A DNA stretch of 64,000 nt, from the NCBI GenBank assembly GCA_951804985.1, contig OX638136.1:5707852-5771851 (forward strand), written 5' to 3'. The stretch's first letter is position 1. Each line of letters starts with the position of its first letter. Under the pieces are notes generated by a model. It did not search any database, had not been told where the DNA came from, and saw only the letters and a list, made by a program, of their open reading frames with translations. The DNA is from Dryomyza anilis (lineage: Eukaryota > Arthropoda > Insecta > Diptera > Dryomyzidae). Of this stretch, positions 1-9,496 are shown piece by piece. Both the position numbers and the translations under genes were made by a program.

Positions 1-905
1 TTAATATTGTCATAGGTGGTTTCTACTATTTTGGTTTTAATTATTTGATTTTTATTGGAGGGTATACGGTATTTATCTAATCTAACTATTTCACTATGTA
101 ATACTGAATTATAAATGTTGCTTATATATATGTCAGGGTTCCCATTGTAGTAAGTTTTTTGTTTAAATTCATCTAAATCTTGGATGAGGAATCTATCATT
201 GGTTCTAACTAATATTTTTTTAACCTCACTTGTTACTGTTTGTTGTTTTGTAGATTGCTTATAGTTTGTTAAATAATGATGCATACGCAATGATGAAGTG
301 GGTTTATGATACATACTGGTTAAGGTTATTTGTATATCTAAAAAGGTTATGATGCGTTCACCACTTTCATTTAGTTCTTCCTTATCAACCGTTAATTCTA
401 AATTGGTCAAATATTCAAATGCATTTTTGAAGTTATTTATTTGTTCGGTTGGCATATATATGAAAAAATCATCTACATATTTGTACCAATATATAATTTG
501 ATGACATGAGAATAATTCTATTTTATGTAATTGTAATAGATAATCTAATAGTATGGTTGCAAGTAATCCAGAATCACATGCGCCTTGCGGCAGCCCACGT
601 ACTTGTTTGTATACTTCACCAATGTATGAAAAATAATTAGCTATTTCTAAAGAAAAGCGAAGACATTGCATTAACAAGGTTGTAGGTATAGGACATGAGT
701 CAATGAACCAAGTGGTGTATGTCATTCGTAAAATACAATCATATATGTCACTTATGCTCATGTTTGTATACATGTCACGCACATCATATTTTATGAATTG
801 ATAGTTAGGACAAACCACAATTTTGTGTAGTTCTAATACAATATGATTTATATTTGTTACATTATGTTTTGATAATACATTATGTTTGTCGCAATACTGT
901 AGATA
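1..905 (-). CDS. PLE reverse transcriptase core, unit 1 (partial at window edge)
   Basis: This minus-strand frame is open from about 905 to the window edge and matches the unit 2 RT core almost throughout. It holds the catalytic Asp region 'KYDVRDMYTNM', the loop 'RGLPQGACDSG', the active-site 'YVDD' and the start of the thumb with 'KPTSSLRMHHYLTNYK'. The part beyond the thumb lies outside the window. Relative to unit 2 it lacks three codons after the 'FLDIQITLT' motif, a difference shared with unit 3. The protein would copy RNA into DNA at a chromosome break or nick. The frame is separated from the upstream RT segment by the same one-base frame change as in the other units. Confidence 0.8.
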
Positions 906-1972
906 TTATTTTTTGTAATGCATAACTATACCAATGTATGGTTCCACATATAGGACGACAAGGTTGACCTTCCTTATGATATTTTACTGTCCCATATAAA
1001 TAAGGTAATCGGATGTTATTATTATTAAATGTTAATAATAATTTATATATTTTCGAACAATATATGCTTGTTTTATTATTTAGTTTATGAGTTTGATATA
1101 TTTTTAATAATTGAGATCTAATACATTTGTATTGTGTTAATATTTTATGTTGTATGGGTTTAAAATCATTGGTCTGATGTATATATGTACCTACTTTTAC
1201 ACAATTTTCTATCCATTTGGACATTTTGTTGCGATAGTCATCTTTATACATGATAGTAGTTATTTTACCTTTATCGGCCTGCACCATATATATATATTAT
1301 CATATTGACGTAAGAATTTAGTTGTTCGTTGTAGCATTTTCAATATATGTTTGGTCATATGTTGATTTTTTGTGTTATTAATAATGTATTTAAACGATTA
1401 TAATATTTTGGTATTAATTCATGGAATAATATATCTGGGTCCATGTTTTGACAAGTCATGTTATGACCAACTTGCCTAATGTAGGTAATTGCATCTAATA
1501 AGGATGGTAATTCTGGTGGTATAAATGAGGGTCCCCAACTTAATAATGTTGATACTTCTATAGGAATTTCTAATGTTGTTAAATTTATAAAACCACGAGG
1601 GATGGCTAGAGGTGCAGTGGAGGGTGACAGAGGTATTTCAGTTTTACTTGCATCTAGAAAATCTGGTATTTCTTGTGGTTGGTTTATTGGTATGGTATTG
1701 TCTTCTTTAGTGCTTATGTTACTTAGGTTGGTCTGTATAGGTTTTAGATTGGTTGTATTCGTATTACTATTGTTTGTAGTATGATATATTGGTATTGATG
1801 TTTGTTGTAACTTTTGATTACTATGTGTATTTTCTATGGTCGGGGTTGCACAAGAATTGGATATAGTGTTTAAATGATTATTAGACTTGGTTTCATTGTT
1901 CAACTGGTCTATTTTGGTATAATCATTAGTGTATTGTGTGGTATTTTGGTTGTGTTCGTCTTTTGTTAAGGT
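880..1972 (-). pseudogene. PLE RT exon 4, amino-terminal part, unit 1
   Basis: Exon 4 begins at 1,972, directly after an acceptor ending ATCAG, and stays open to 1,355. The next stretch (1,287-880) carries the PLE RT fingers motifs 'VQADKGKITTIM' and 'LYGTVKYHKEGQPCRPI' in another frame. Unit 1 has an extra 2 bp in the short AT run near 1,290 that unit 2 lacks, adding a private frameshift to the two frame changes common to all units. The amino-terminal portion is rich in Asn, Thr and Ser and has no family match I recognise. I judge this copy non-functional. Confidence 0.75.
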
Positions 1973-2082
1973 CTGATTGTTTTAATATTTGCGGATATTG
2001 GTGTTGTAGTTATGTATGTCCATAAATATAAATATAATAATATATTATTGGTTTAATATTTTTGTTATTTTGGTTTTTAAAC

Positions 2083-2301
2083 CTGGGTGGATGGTAATGA
2101 ATTAATGGTATATTGATCTTGATTCCATATGGTTGTAGGCCTTATTAGTGAACCCATTCTGGGTGGCTGAATGTACGTATTTGGTTGTCTCATATTATAG
2201 GGTAATGAGGGTATAATGTTAGGTGGAGTATACATTTGCCATTGGGTGTTTATAGTTTGATCTATTAACCAGTTGTAGTTTATCTTAACAGTTGGTAATA
2301 C
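2083..2301 (-). CDS. RT gene exon 3, unit 1
   Basis: A 219-bp phase-0/phase-0 exon of 73 codons. The acceptor is TTTTAAG and the donor is CAG followed by GTTTAA; units 2 and 3 have GTATAA. The encoded stretch is Pro-, Asn- and Gln-rich and shows no recognised domain. Its length is identical in units 1-3 (2,083-2,301; 12,228-12,446; 25,590-25,808), which fits coding constraint but is also expected from recent duplication. Confidence 0.55.
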
Positions 2302-2531
2302 CTTAAAATATTATTTTAATGAACATACATAGATTAAAATCGTACGTTGTTGCGGGCTGAAGTATTGTTGGGGATGTACCAATATGTGCTCTCAACTATA
2401 GCAAGTTACAATTTATAATGTTAATTTAAAATGAGTTTATGATAAGTATTTGTTTTTAACAAATATATTATTATGGCATGTTTTCAATAATTTATATAAT
2501 TATATGTAGTATTTGTATGTTTATGTTATAC

Positions 2532-2669
2532 CATATCTGGTGAATGCATCATCTGTCGATATATACTGTCATTGCTATCGTTATTATTGTCTGATGAGTT
2601 GCGATGTTGTTGCATGATTGATACTTGATGTTGATCTTGTTGTCTGTATCTTGCATTGTTATAATGTCT
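2532..2669 (-). CDS. RT gene exon 2, unit 1
   Basis: A 138-bp exon of 46 codons, phase 0 at both ends, with a good acceptor (TATCACAG) and a GTATAA donor. The peptide is rich in Gln, Asn, His and Ser, with no recognised domain. The same exon is intact in unit 2, damaged by a 26-bp deletion at the acceptor in unit 3, and cut by the inter-unit deletion in unit 4. Confidence 0.55.
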
Positions 2670-2889
2670 CTGTGATATAATTTTAATTTAGATTATTTAA
2701 TAATGAAACGTATATGTATTTTGATTTATATGTTATTTATAATATTGGGTTAATGTGATATATGTATTCATATATTCTTATATTTTATATATTTATATAT
2801 TTATTATATGTTTATAAATTTTAGATTTTATATATATTTATATAAATTTATATATGTTTATGTATCTATAATAATTATATTTATAAAAA

Positions 2890-3300
2890 ATATATTTGTA
2901 TATATTTTTATTTTTAATTTATATTTTATTTTTATTTGTTAATTTATTTTTGTTTTATTTTTATTTGTTATTTGTTAATTTATTTTTATTTTATTTTTAT
3001 TTTAATATAATTTTTAATTTTATCTGTATTTATTTATTTATTTATTTAGTTTTATTTTATTTTCATTTTATTTTTTATTTTTTTTATTTATTTTTTATTT
3101 TTATTTATTTTTTTTTTATTTTTATTTTATTTTTATTTTTTATTATTTTTTATTTTTATTTTATTTTTTTTTTCATTTTTTATTCTTTATTTTTTATTTT
3201 TATTTTTTATTCTTTATTTTTTATTTTTATTTTTTTATTTTTTTATTTTTATGTTTATTTTTATTTTAGTTTATTTTCTTTCATGTTTATTAATATTTCC
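2890..3300 (+). repeat. T-rich (TTTTTA)-type tract in RT intron 1, unit 1
   Basis: Imperfect runs of T broken by single A fill most of intron 1 of the minus-strand RT gene. Long Phe/Leu/Tyr-rich open frames across it are by-products of composition. The tract length varies between units: about 410 bp here, about 340 in unit 2, about 185 in unit 3 and about 305 in unit 4. Confidence 0.85.
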
Positions 3301-3329
3301 TAAATTATAATTTGAATATATTTTTTTAC

Positions 3330-3722
3330 CTGGTAATAGGATTGAAGAGATATATTGTTGTTTGGACTGATGGTTTCTACTATAATCGTTTGATTGCTAT
3401 AGTTTATGCGCATAAAATCCTCATCATCTGTATCTACTTGAATATCTTCATATGTAACTATGTCCTGATTATTGAATGTTTCAGTTAATATGTCATTTTC
3501 ATTATATATTAACCAATTACGTTTTATCTTATCATGATTATAATGTACTTCCTCATCGTCACTTATATTATGATTGTGTATTTGATCTTGTTCTCGTATA
3601 ATCGTAGTAGTAATAAATGGATGTGTTATAACCGAGGTATGGATGTTGTATGATTTCTTCTTATTACTAAAAGTATAGTAACTTTGGTTTAATTTATTAC
3701 AATTGGTCTTATTTGAGGACAT
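3330..3722 (-). CDS. RT gene exon 1 with start codon, unit 1
   Basis: A 393-bp exon beginning with the ATG of 'MSSNKTNCNKLNQSYY' and ending at CAG followed by GTAAAA. The length and phase are the same in all four units (13,403-13,795; 26,590-26,982; 33,390-33,782). The product segment is acidic in its second half, with an Asp/Glu-rich stretch and no recognised fold. A TATA-like run (TATTTATATATAC) lies about 30 bp before an ACATCAG initiator-like site upstream, a weak promoter candidate on the minus strand. Confidence 0.6.
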
Positions 3723-3954
3723 TCTCTTATTAATGGTTTTATAACATTGATATATTTTTAATGATTATTTTTGTATGGTTAATATAATAAAGGTTTTCTG
3801 ATGTTGTTGGTTTTAGTGGACTAAGTATATATAAATAGGCATAAATTAATATGCTATATATAAAACCATTATATTTGTTTTATAATTTCACATTTTCATT
3901 TTTGCGTTTAAGATGATGTATTTGAGGATATAGAATAATATATATTTAGGTTAC

Positions 3955-4062
3955 CATTAGTATTGACACCATATTCAAATTGATTTATAGGCGCGGTTGA
4001 GATTACTGACCCATTATTATAATTTTCGTCAACGGTTGTTGATGATTCATCTATCTTGCACC
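3955..4062 (-). CDS. Gene A/B, exon B, unit 1
   Basis: This stretch is flanked by TTAACACAG (acceptor) and G followed by GTAACC (donor). It is phase 1 at both ends, so it joins exon A without breaking the frame. Units 2-4 carry a 12-bp in-frame insertion here, so the frame survives the length change. If the donor is not used, the frame runs on to a stop about 60 bp later in units 1 and 2, making this a last exon. The function is unknown. Confidence 0.45.
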
Positions 4063-4280
4063 CTGTGTTAAGAAAATATATGATATTGGGATTTTATTTC
4101 TAATTCTAAATTTCCTAACTATGTATTTTAATCATTTTTGGTGATATTCGTAATTATTATTTATTTACACATTGAATGTTTCATGTAAGCAATAGTTTTA
4201 TTGAATTAAAATTCATATATAATTAAATAATTTAATTTTAAATTGGTTGTGTTTAGTCTGGCATAATGATGTTTAATTAC

Positions 4281-4647
4281 CATTGACTTTGGATCCGCCA
4301 GGTGAATGATGCGTTGGTTGATCGGTTAATAATTGGTGTGATTGTTGTTTCACTAGATTTGTTACCTCGATATGCGAGTCATCATCCACATTAAGACACT
4401 TGGCTGATAGTTGAGGGTCCTTAGAATTGTTATTATTGTTCGATGATTCTGGAATAAGGTTGGTTGTTACTGGATTGTTAGACGTAATATTGGTGTTTTT
4501 ATCATTGTTGTGGATTGTACCTTTTGGTGGAAATGTAACGTGAGCATTGTTGTTGTTGATGTTATCGCATATTGACATAAGGTATCTGTTGTTGTCATCA
4601 TCATATGTTGTAGTTGCTCCACTTAGTTGATATTTAGTTAGCTCCAT
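4281..4647 (-). CDS. Gene A/B, exon A, unit 1
   Basis: An open frame of about 122 codons, 'MELTKYQLSGATTTYDDDNN' onward, rich in Asn, Thr and Asp. It ends at AATG followed by GTAATT, a plausible donor in phase 1 that matches the exon B acceptor; unspliced, the frame stops two codons later. The ATG is lost (ATA) in units 3 and 4, but an AG just after it is kept in all units (GAG before CTAAC). The true 5' boundary may therefore be an acceptor and the exon may not be the first. No family is recognised. Confidence 0.5.
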
Positions 4648-5079
4648 TAGAAATTGGAAAAATCAGGTTAATACATATAAAAGTTAGCTACTATATGATT
4701 ATGTATGAGTCTACATTAGCTAATTCAGCTATTGTGTTGTTGTGCGAGAGTGTGATACTAGTATTTTGCAGGGTTTATGGTAGGACTAATATATATTTGA
4801 TGTTTAGTCTTTTTAGTAAAAAGAAAATATATATACATTTATTAATAGTACTTATGTTAATTACATATTTCTTTAATTTATTTACATTTGTTTGGGTTTC
4901 AATATAAAGAAATAACAGATTATATTCAATTTGCTTGTACATTACAAATCTATTTAATATTTTTTGTAAAATGAAATTATTATTTAAATATCGGGTGATA
5001 TAATTTGAAGTTGTCTGTATGTTACTAATTTGATTTTAGTAATTAAGGTTCATAAAATAATAATATTCTGTTATCAGAT

Positions 5080-5870
5080 GGTTTGATAAACACCTCCAAA
5101 GGCTCAGGTAATTGGATGGTGTTAGTGAATGCTATCCTAATGTTGGATGCCTGTATATGCATACCGATGAATTTGAGGTGGGCTGATTGTTATGTACTCC
5201 TGATGATATTGTTGTTGGTTTGGTTTGTTAAGCACTGTCGGCTGGCAGGTAATATTGTAGTTGATTATATATCAGCAGCTAGAACGTCTAATGAATTGTC
5301 ATCAGGTTGTAATGTATTTGGCTCTGGATATATTTAGGGGGATGCATCAATAGTTTTTACTTGGTAAAGTTCCATACAATTTTAAATGTTGATGTTGGGC
5401 ACATCAGCCTGTTGTAATTAATAAGGCGTCGTCCTTGACATCGTAGTTGGGCTTATTGTTGATATTGTTATAGGCACATCAGCTTGTTGAAGCATCGTCC
5501 CTGACATTGGTTCAATATTCTGTTATACCTATATACCTATGAGGTGTGATAAAACATTGTCACTGCTTGATATACCTTATGTATATTTTTACATTGTTTG
5601 TTCCTCCAATTATGGTTGTAGCTTGGCAGTGCGCTGTTGGATGATAATAGTTGATTGGGATGCTATATCTTGAGTTGGTTTTGAACAGTATGGATGATGC
5701 AATGCCGGATGATGTTGTTATATTGGATGTAGTAACATTGTTTGAAGTAATGTCAATTGAATTGCCAACTATGAGGGGTTGGACCGAGGGTTTTTCAATT
5801 TTGTCTAGATGTAGATATAAATGTAGATCAATTGGTATGTAATGAGTTAAAATAGAATTGGTTTTTCATG
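5080..5870 (-). pseudogene. Decayed gene related to the 46.3-kb exon, unit 1
   Basis: Minus-strand translation in shifting frames gives short stretches alignable in order with the GC-richer exon at 46,318-46,939: 'PIDLHLYLHLD', 'YDVKDDALLI', 'DDNSLDVLAAD', 'NQTNNNII' and 'RYAYTGIQH'. The array copy has many stops and frameshifts, and the acceptor ACAG of the intact relative has become ACAT. A segment around GATGTC..GACGACGC is also duplicated here. The same wreck occurs at about 18,485-19,270, 28,205-29,020 and 35,150-35,970. The plus-strand open frames over this region are by-products. Confidence 0.65.
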
Positions 5871-6788
5871 TTGGATTCATAGTCTTTAATATGATTTAAT
5901 GTCTGGTTGGTTAGGTTTTCTAATTATGATTGATATATGTGTAAATTTATATTGAACTTATCAGGTGGTTGTTGGTTGGTGGGCATTTTAATAACAAGAG
6001 ATTATGCTGATTGTGTGGTACTCTTGTCTATTTGATTTGTTATGAAGATATTCTTCTTGTTAATATGTTGAAAATACTTGTTTATATTGTATTTTTTGTT
6101 TGTCATTTTTATTGGAATTTTTTATCTAGTAATCTTTGTTTTTGCTATTAATAAAAAATGATAGACAATCAGTTCTATCAAGTATACTTTGTATATCTAT
6201 AAAAATTTGTTTGTTTAATCTTTATTAATGTTATAGATTTGTTATTTATGTTGTGATGTGTAATATGTTTTCCTTTAATTATTAATTTGTTAGTTATATT
6301 GTGTATGGAAAGGGTATGTAATATATATTTATATATTTTCTGTGTGTTTTAATTTGTGTTTTTGTGTTTTTTTTGATACATTTATTGGTTCATATTGTTG
6401 AAGGGGTTATAATTCTTATAATGGTGTGTTCAAATTTTGTTTATTATATTTGGTCAAGGTTATACTATGTATACCTTAATCATTTTGATGTGTTGATTTA
6501 ATATTAATTCATATTTAAAGTCGTGGGAAATTTTTGTGTTTGTTTGATAATTTGTTTAATACATATGTATGTTACATTATGTATTATGACATATATGTAT
6601 GTGGTGGGTTGGGTATATAACCCGTGGTGCTCTGTTATATGTTTATATATTTGGTTTATATACCATTATATTGAAGGATTGTAATATTAATATTTAATAT
6701 TACACTCATATATCCTAGATTTTGGAGCACTTATATTTCTATATATTATTAGTAATAATATATAAGTTTTTAATAATTTATAATAAAA
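5871..6788. other. Non-coding spacer, unit 1, decayed gene to hammerhead
   Basis: AT-rich, T-biased plus strand with no supportable gene. It contains short palindromes such as the TATATATTATTAGTAATAATATATA-type region immediately before the hammerhead. Only patchy similarity to the diverged copy near 51.1-51.5 kb is visible. Confidence 0.6.
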
Positions 6789-6836
6789 TCCCAACTGATG
6801 ATTCCATTGGCAATGGATGAAAAACGTTTATTGGGG
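6789..6836 (+). ncRNA. Hammerhead ribozyme motif, unit 1
   Basis: All conserved parts are present in order on the plus strand: stem I 5' strand TCCCAA, core CTGATGA, stem II TCCATT-GGC-AATGGA (6 bp), GAAA, a minimal stem III around AAACGTTT, cleavage nucleotide A (6,830), and stem I 3' strand TTGGGG. The tiny palindromic stem III is the type reported for hammerheads of Penelope-like elements, which probably act as dimers. The 10.1/11.1 pair is U-U, a weakness. The RT lies on the opposite strand. A further hairpin CGTCTTT..AAAGACG follows at about 6,842-6,877. Confidence 0.8.
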
Positions 6837-7078
6837 AGGCCCGTCTTTTTACTATATAAGTTTAAAGACGTTAATTACCTTAACGGTTTTATATTTATTT
6901 TTGTTTTAAGGTGTATGGTACACATTTATACAGAAGTGTGTTTATAATTGATATGGGATGTTTAAAATATGTTTGTGCATCCGGTGATTGTGGGATGATA
7001 TGTGGTGATTATGTAGTTTGTTGGGAATACTAACAAGAATATTTTATTCCTTGAGATTTATATAATTTGGTGTTTTTC

Positions 7079-7197
7079 AACGCATACATTTTTATAAAAT
7101 TTATTGGACAATTTACTTAAAATGTTCTTACTGATTACGTAGTGCTGAGATTATATTTTGGCACAGGACTTTAGAACCACATGGTTTTTTATTTTTA
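7079..7197. other. Conserved block B, unit 1
   Basis: This stretch aligns well with about 51,886-52,014 in the diverged copy, especially the core around GATTACGTAGTGCTGAG and ACCACATGGTTTTT, while flanking sequence is poorly alignable. Both strands have short open frames in the diverged copy (57 aa minus, 93 aa plus). In the array units the minus frame stops or shifts after about 29 codons. I cannot decide between coding and RNA function. Confidence 0.5.
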
Positions 7198-7657
7198 ATA
7201 GGTAGGACACAATTCATTTTATACAGCATATATATGTCTTAAAATTTTAAATGTTAAATAGATTCTTGTAAATGGTTATGATTATGTTTATATATATTTT
7301 TTATATATAAAATCCCATATAATTAAATTCATTTTTTATATTTTTTTACATATATTTTTTACATATATTTTTTTATATATATTTTTAATTAATGGCTATT
7401 AGCTTTATACTATTAACTATGCTGTTGTAAATGGTTTGATTTTCTTGCCTGATTTATGAGTATTTGTTGTTTTAGGCTTATTAAATATTGGTTATGATGA
7501 TTTTTGATAGTATTTGCTAGATTAATTCATTTTATATAATCAATGTCTAAATTGCTGTAATTGTAATATAATATTCATTTTTCAGTGTAATATGGCTATA
7601 TAATTTATTACTGTTTTCTATTGCAAGTTCCTTTTGGGATTTGTTTATATTATAGCA

Positions 7658-7772
7658 AATTTGTGTAGGTAGGGTAGACACTTCATCGATATGAAGTGGT
7701 CCAATAAATTGATGATGTGGTAAGGGCGGCCCATCCCTTTATGTTATTACATAATTGTATCCATATTTTTTG
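7658..7772. ncRNA. Ultra-conserved block C, unit 1
   Basis: These 115 bp are identical to 52,381-52,495 in the diverged copy, while immediate flanks differ at roughly one base in six. On the plus strand the block can fold an 8-bp hairpin CACTTCAT-CGAT-ATGAAGTG and a second hairpin AAGGG..CCCTT around GGGCGGCCC. On the minus strand two overlapping frames are open over most of it, so a short exon is also possible. Calling it structured RNA is inference. The same block is at 21,066-21,180 and 30,793-30,907. Unit 4 ends before it. Confidence 0.5.
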
Positions 7773-8595
7773 AGGGTTTTTACAATCTCTTGCCTTTTTC
7801 ATGTTATTTGGTTTATTTTTGATTTGTTTAGTTTTTAGTTTTTTATACCCTTATGTTGTATATAATTTTGAATTAGGTTCGAATTCTATTTTATATAGAA
7901 ACCTATGTTTCATTATATATATATACGTATGACATTTTACACATTAGTATTATTTGTTGTGTTACATTTAAGGTGATTACATCATATATAGGTTGTTTAA
8001 CTCATTCTGTGGGACCTTTATATGATATTACCTTAATCCTCTTTGAAATTGGTAGTTAATGTAATATTAAAAATTGATAAATTATTATTTGCTTTTATAT
8101 GTAATTGTGTGGCATCTTATAACAATTTTCTATTATCAATAAATAAAGTAGAACCTGCCCATTAAATACATTAAAATGTTTAATTTGTAATAGTTAGTAT
8201 TATGAAAACTATGCATATGGTATTTAGTATGTTTTACATACTTGTTACTATGTTTATTGTTACACATATATATTTGATTATTAGAGATTTATCCATTCAT
8301 TATAAATTAAATAGAAATAAATGTTTTAAATACAATGTGTTATTTTAAAGATTTATATGGTTTTGATTTAGTAGTATAGAATTTTTTATTTGTAGTTTTC
8401 TTGCTTTTAATTACATATTTGATAATTTAATGCTGTTCATAGTTTTGTTGACAGAACATTGTTTATATTAATAGTATTAATATATATTTTTCAATACATT
8501 TATGTATACTAGGTAACTGTTGACAATACGAATATATATTTTTATAAATGATATGTTGTTATAATTTTCCTTATTTATATATATTTGATATTTGG

Positions 8596-8641
<46 letters not shown>

Positions 8642-8951
8642 CTGGAAAACTTAATAATTCTATTGGTTTCTAATATTGTTATTTTGAATTTTTTATTAAA
8701 AGTTGTTATTTTCAGATTTTTCATTGATGCTGTTTAATTGCAGAGCTGTTGTTGTTTATGGTTCAGGTGGTTTTTATTGCTTAGTATTCTGATTTGGATG
8801 GAATCTATTATAGGTTAACATATATACATATTATTTGTATGATGTTGAATGTTGATTGTTGATGATTTTGGTAATAGTGATTTATGACTATAACTCTTAT
8901 ATTCTAGTAAGGTGTTCTTGATGTCTTTATAATTATATTGCTGTAAGTCCC
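7773..8951. other. Non-coding spacer with (AT)n run, unit 1
   Basis: No supportable gene. There is an alternating (AT) run of about 40 bp at 8,600-8,640, reduced to about 26 bp in units 2 and 3. The rest is AT-rich sequence nearly identical between units, but no counterpart was found in the diverged copy past about 52,600. Confidence 0.6.
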
Positions 8952-9400
8952 TGGTAATAGGCAATGGATGTATTATACTGGACCAACCTATTGGTAATAG
9001 TGCATATTATATTTTATTTTTATAAAGTAGGATGGTTGATTTTGTGATTTTACCTTGATGTATTTTTAGTTGGGTTTGGTCTTGTTAAGCATCATTTTTT
9101 CGGTTGTTTGAGGGGTGATGCATGTTGATGTGAATTTATATATCCTCATTTAGTATTGAAGTTTCCGATTCTCCCAAGGTATGATAATAGGCAAAGGATG
9201 TATTATACTGGACCAATCTATTGGTAATAATGCATAGTATATTTATTTTATATAAAGTAAAATGGTTGATTTTGTGATTTTACCTTGATGTATTTTTAGT
9301 TGGGTTTGATCTTGTTAAGCATCACTTTCGGTTGTTTGAGGGGTTTATATATCCTCATTTGGTATTGAAGTCTCCGATTCTCCCAAGGTAGTTTGATCAT
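8952..9400. repeat. Direct ~230-bp subrepeat, two copies, unit 1
   Basis: The phrases GGATGTATTATACTGGACCAA, TTTTACCTTGATGTATTTTT and CCGATTCTCCCAAGGTA each occur twice, about 220-230 bp apart. The second copy is about 22 bp shorter. The same pair is at about 22,330-22,780. Unit 3 has a reduced version ending at the 136-bp deletion at 32,400. Confidence 0.85.
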
Positions 9401-9496
9401 TTGACATATTGGTAGTTAGTGTCTCATTTGTAGGGAATTGCAATGTTGGTAGATGTATACCTATTAATCAATTTATTTATTATAATTATTATTTGT

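Noticed and set aside
2896..3303. Long plus-strand Phe/Leu/Tyr-rich open frames (also 13,041-13,346 and 26,377-26,574), resembling membrane proteins
   Set aside because: They arise from the T-rich tract in RT intron 1. Their length follows tract length and there is no codon structure.
4695..4907. 70-codon plus-strand frame identical in all units, with hydrophobic stretches
   Set aside because: The units are too similar for its persistence to show selection. It is absent from the diverged copy and has no recognisable feature.
5083..5842. Plus-strand frames (84, 63 codons and relatives) over the decayed gene
   Set aside because: Minus-strand translation aligns piecewise with the intact exon at 46.3 kb, so the plus frames are by-products.
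7658..7772. A second hammerhead in block C
   Set aside because: It has TGATGAT but no CTGATGA core with a GAAA partner in proper spacing on either strand.
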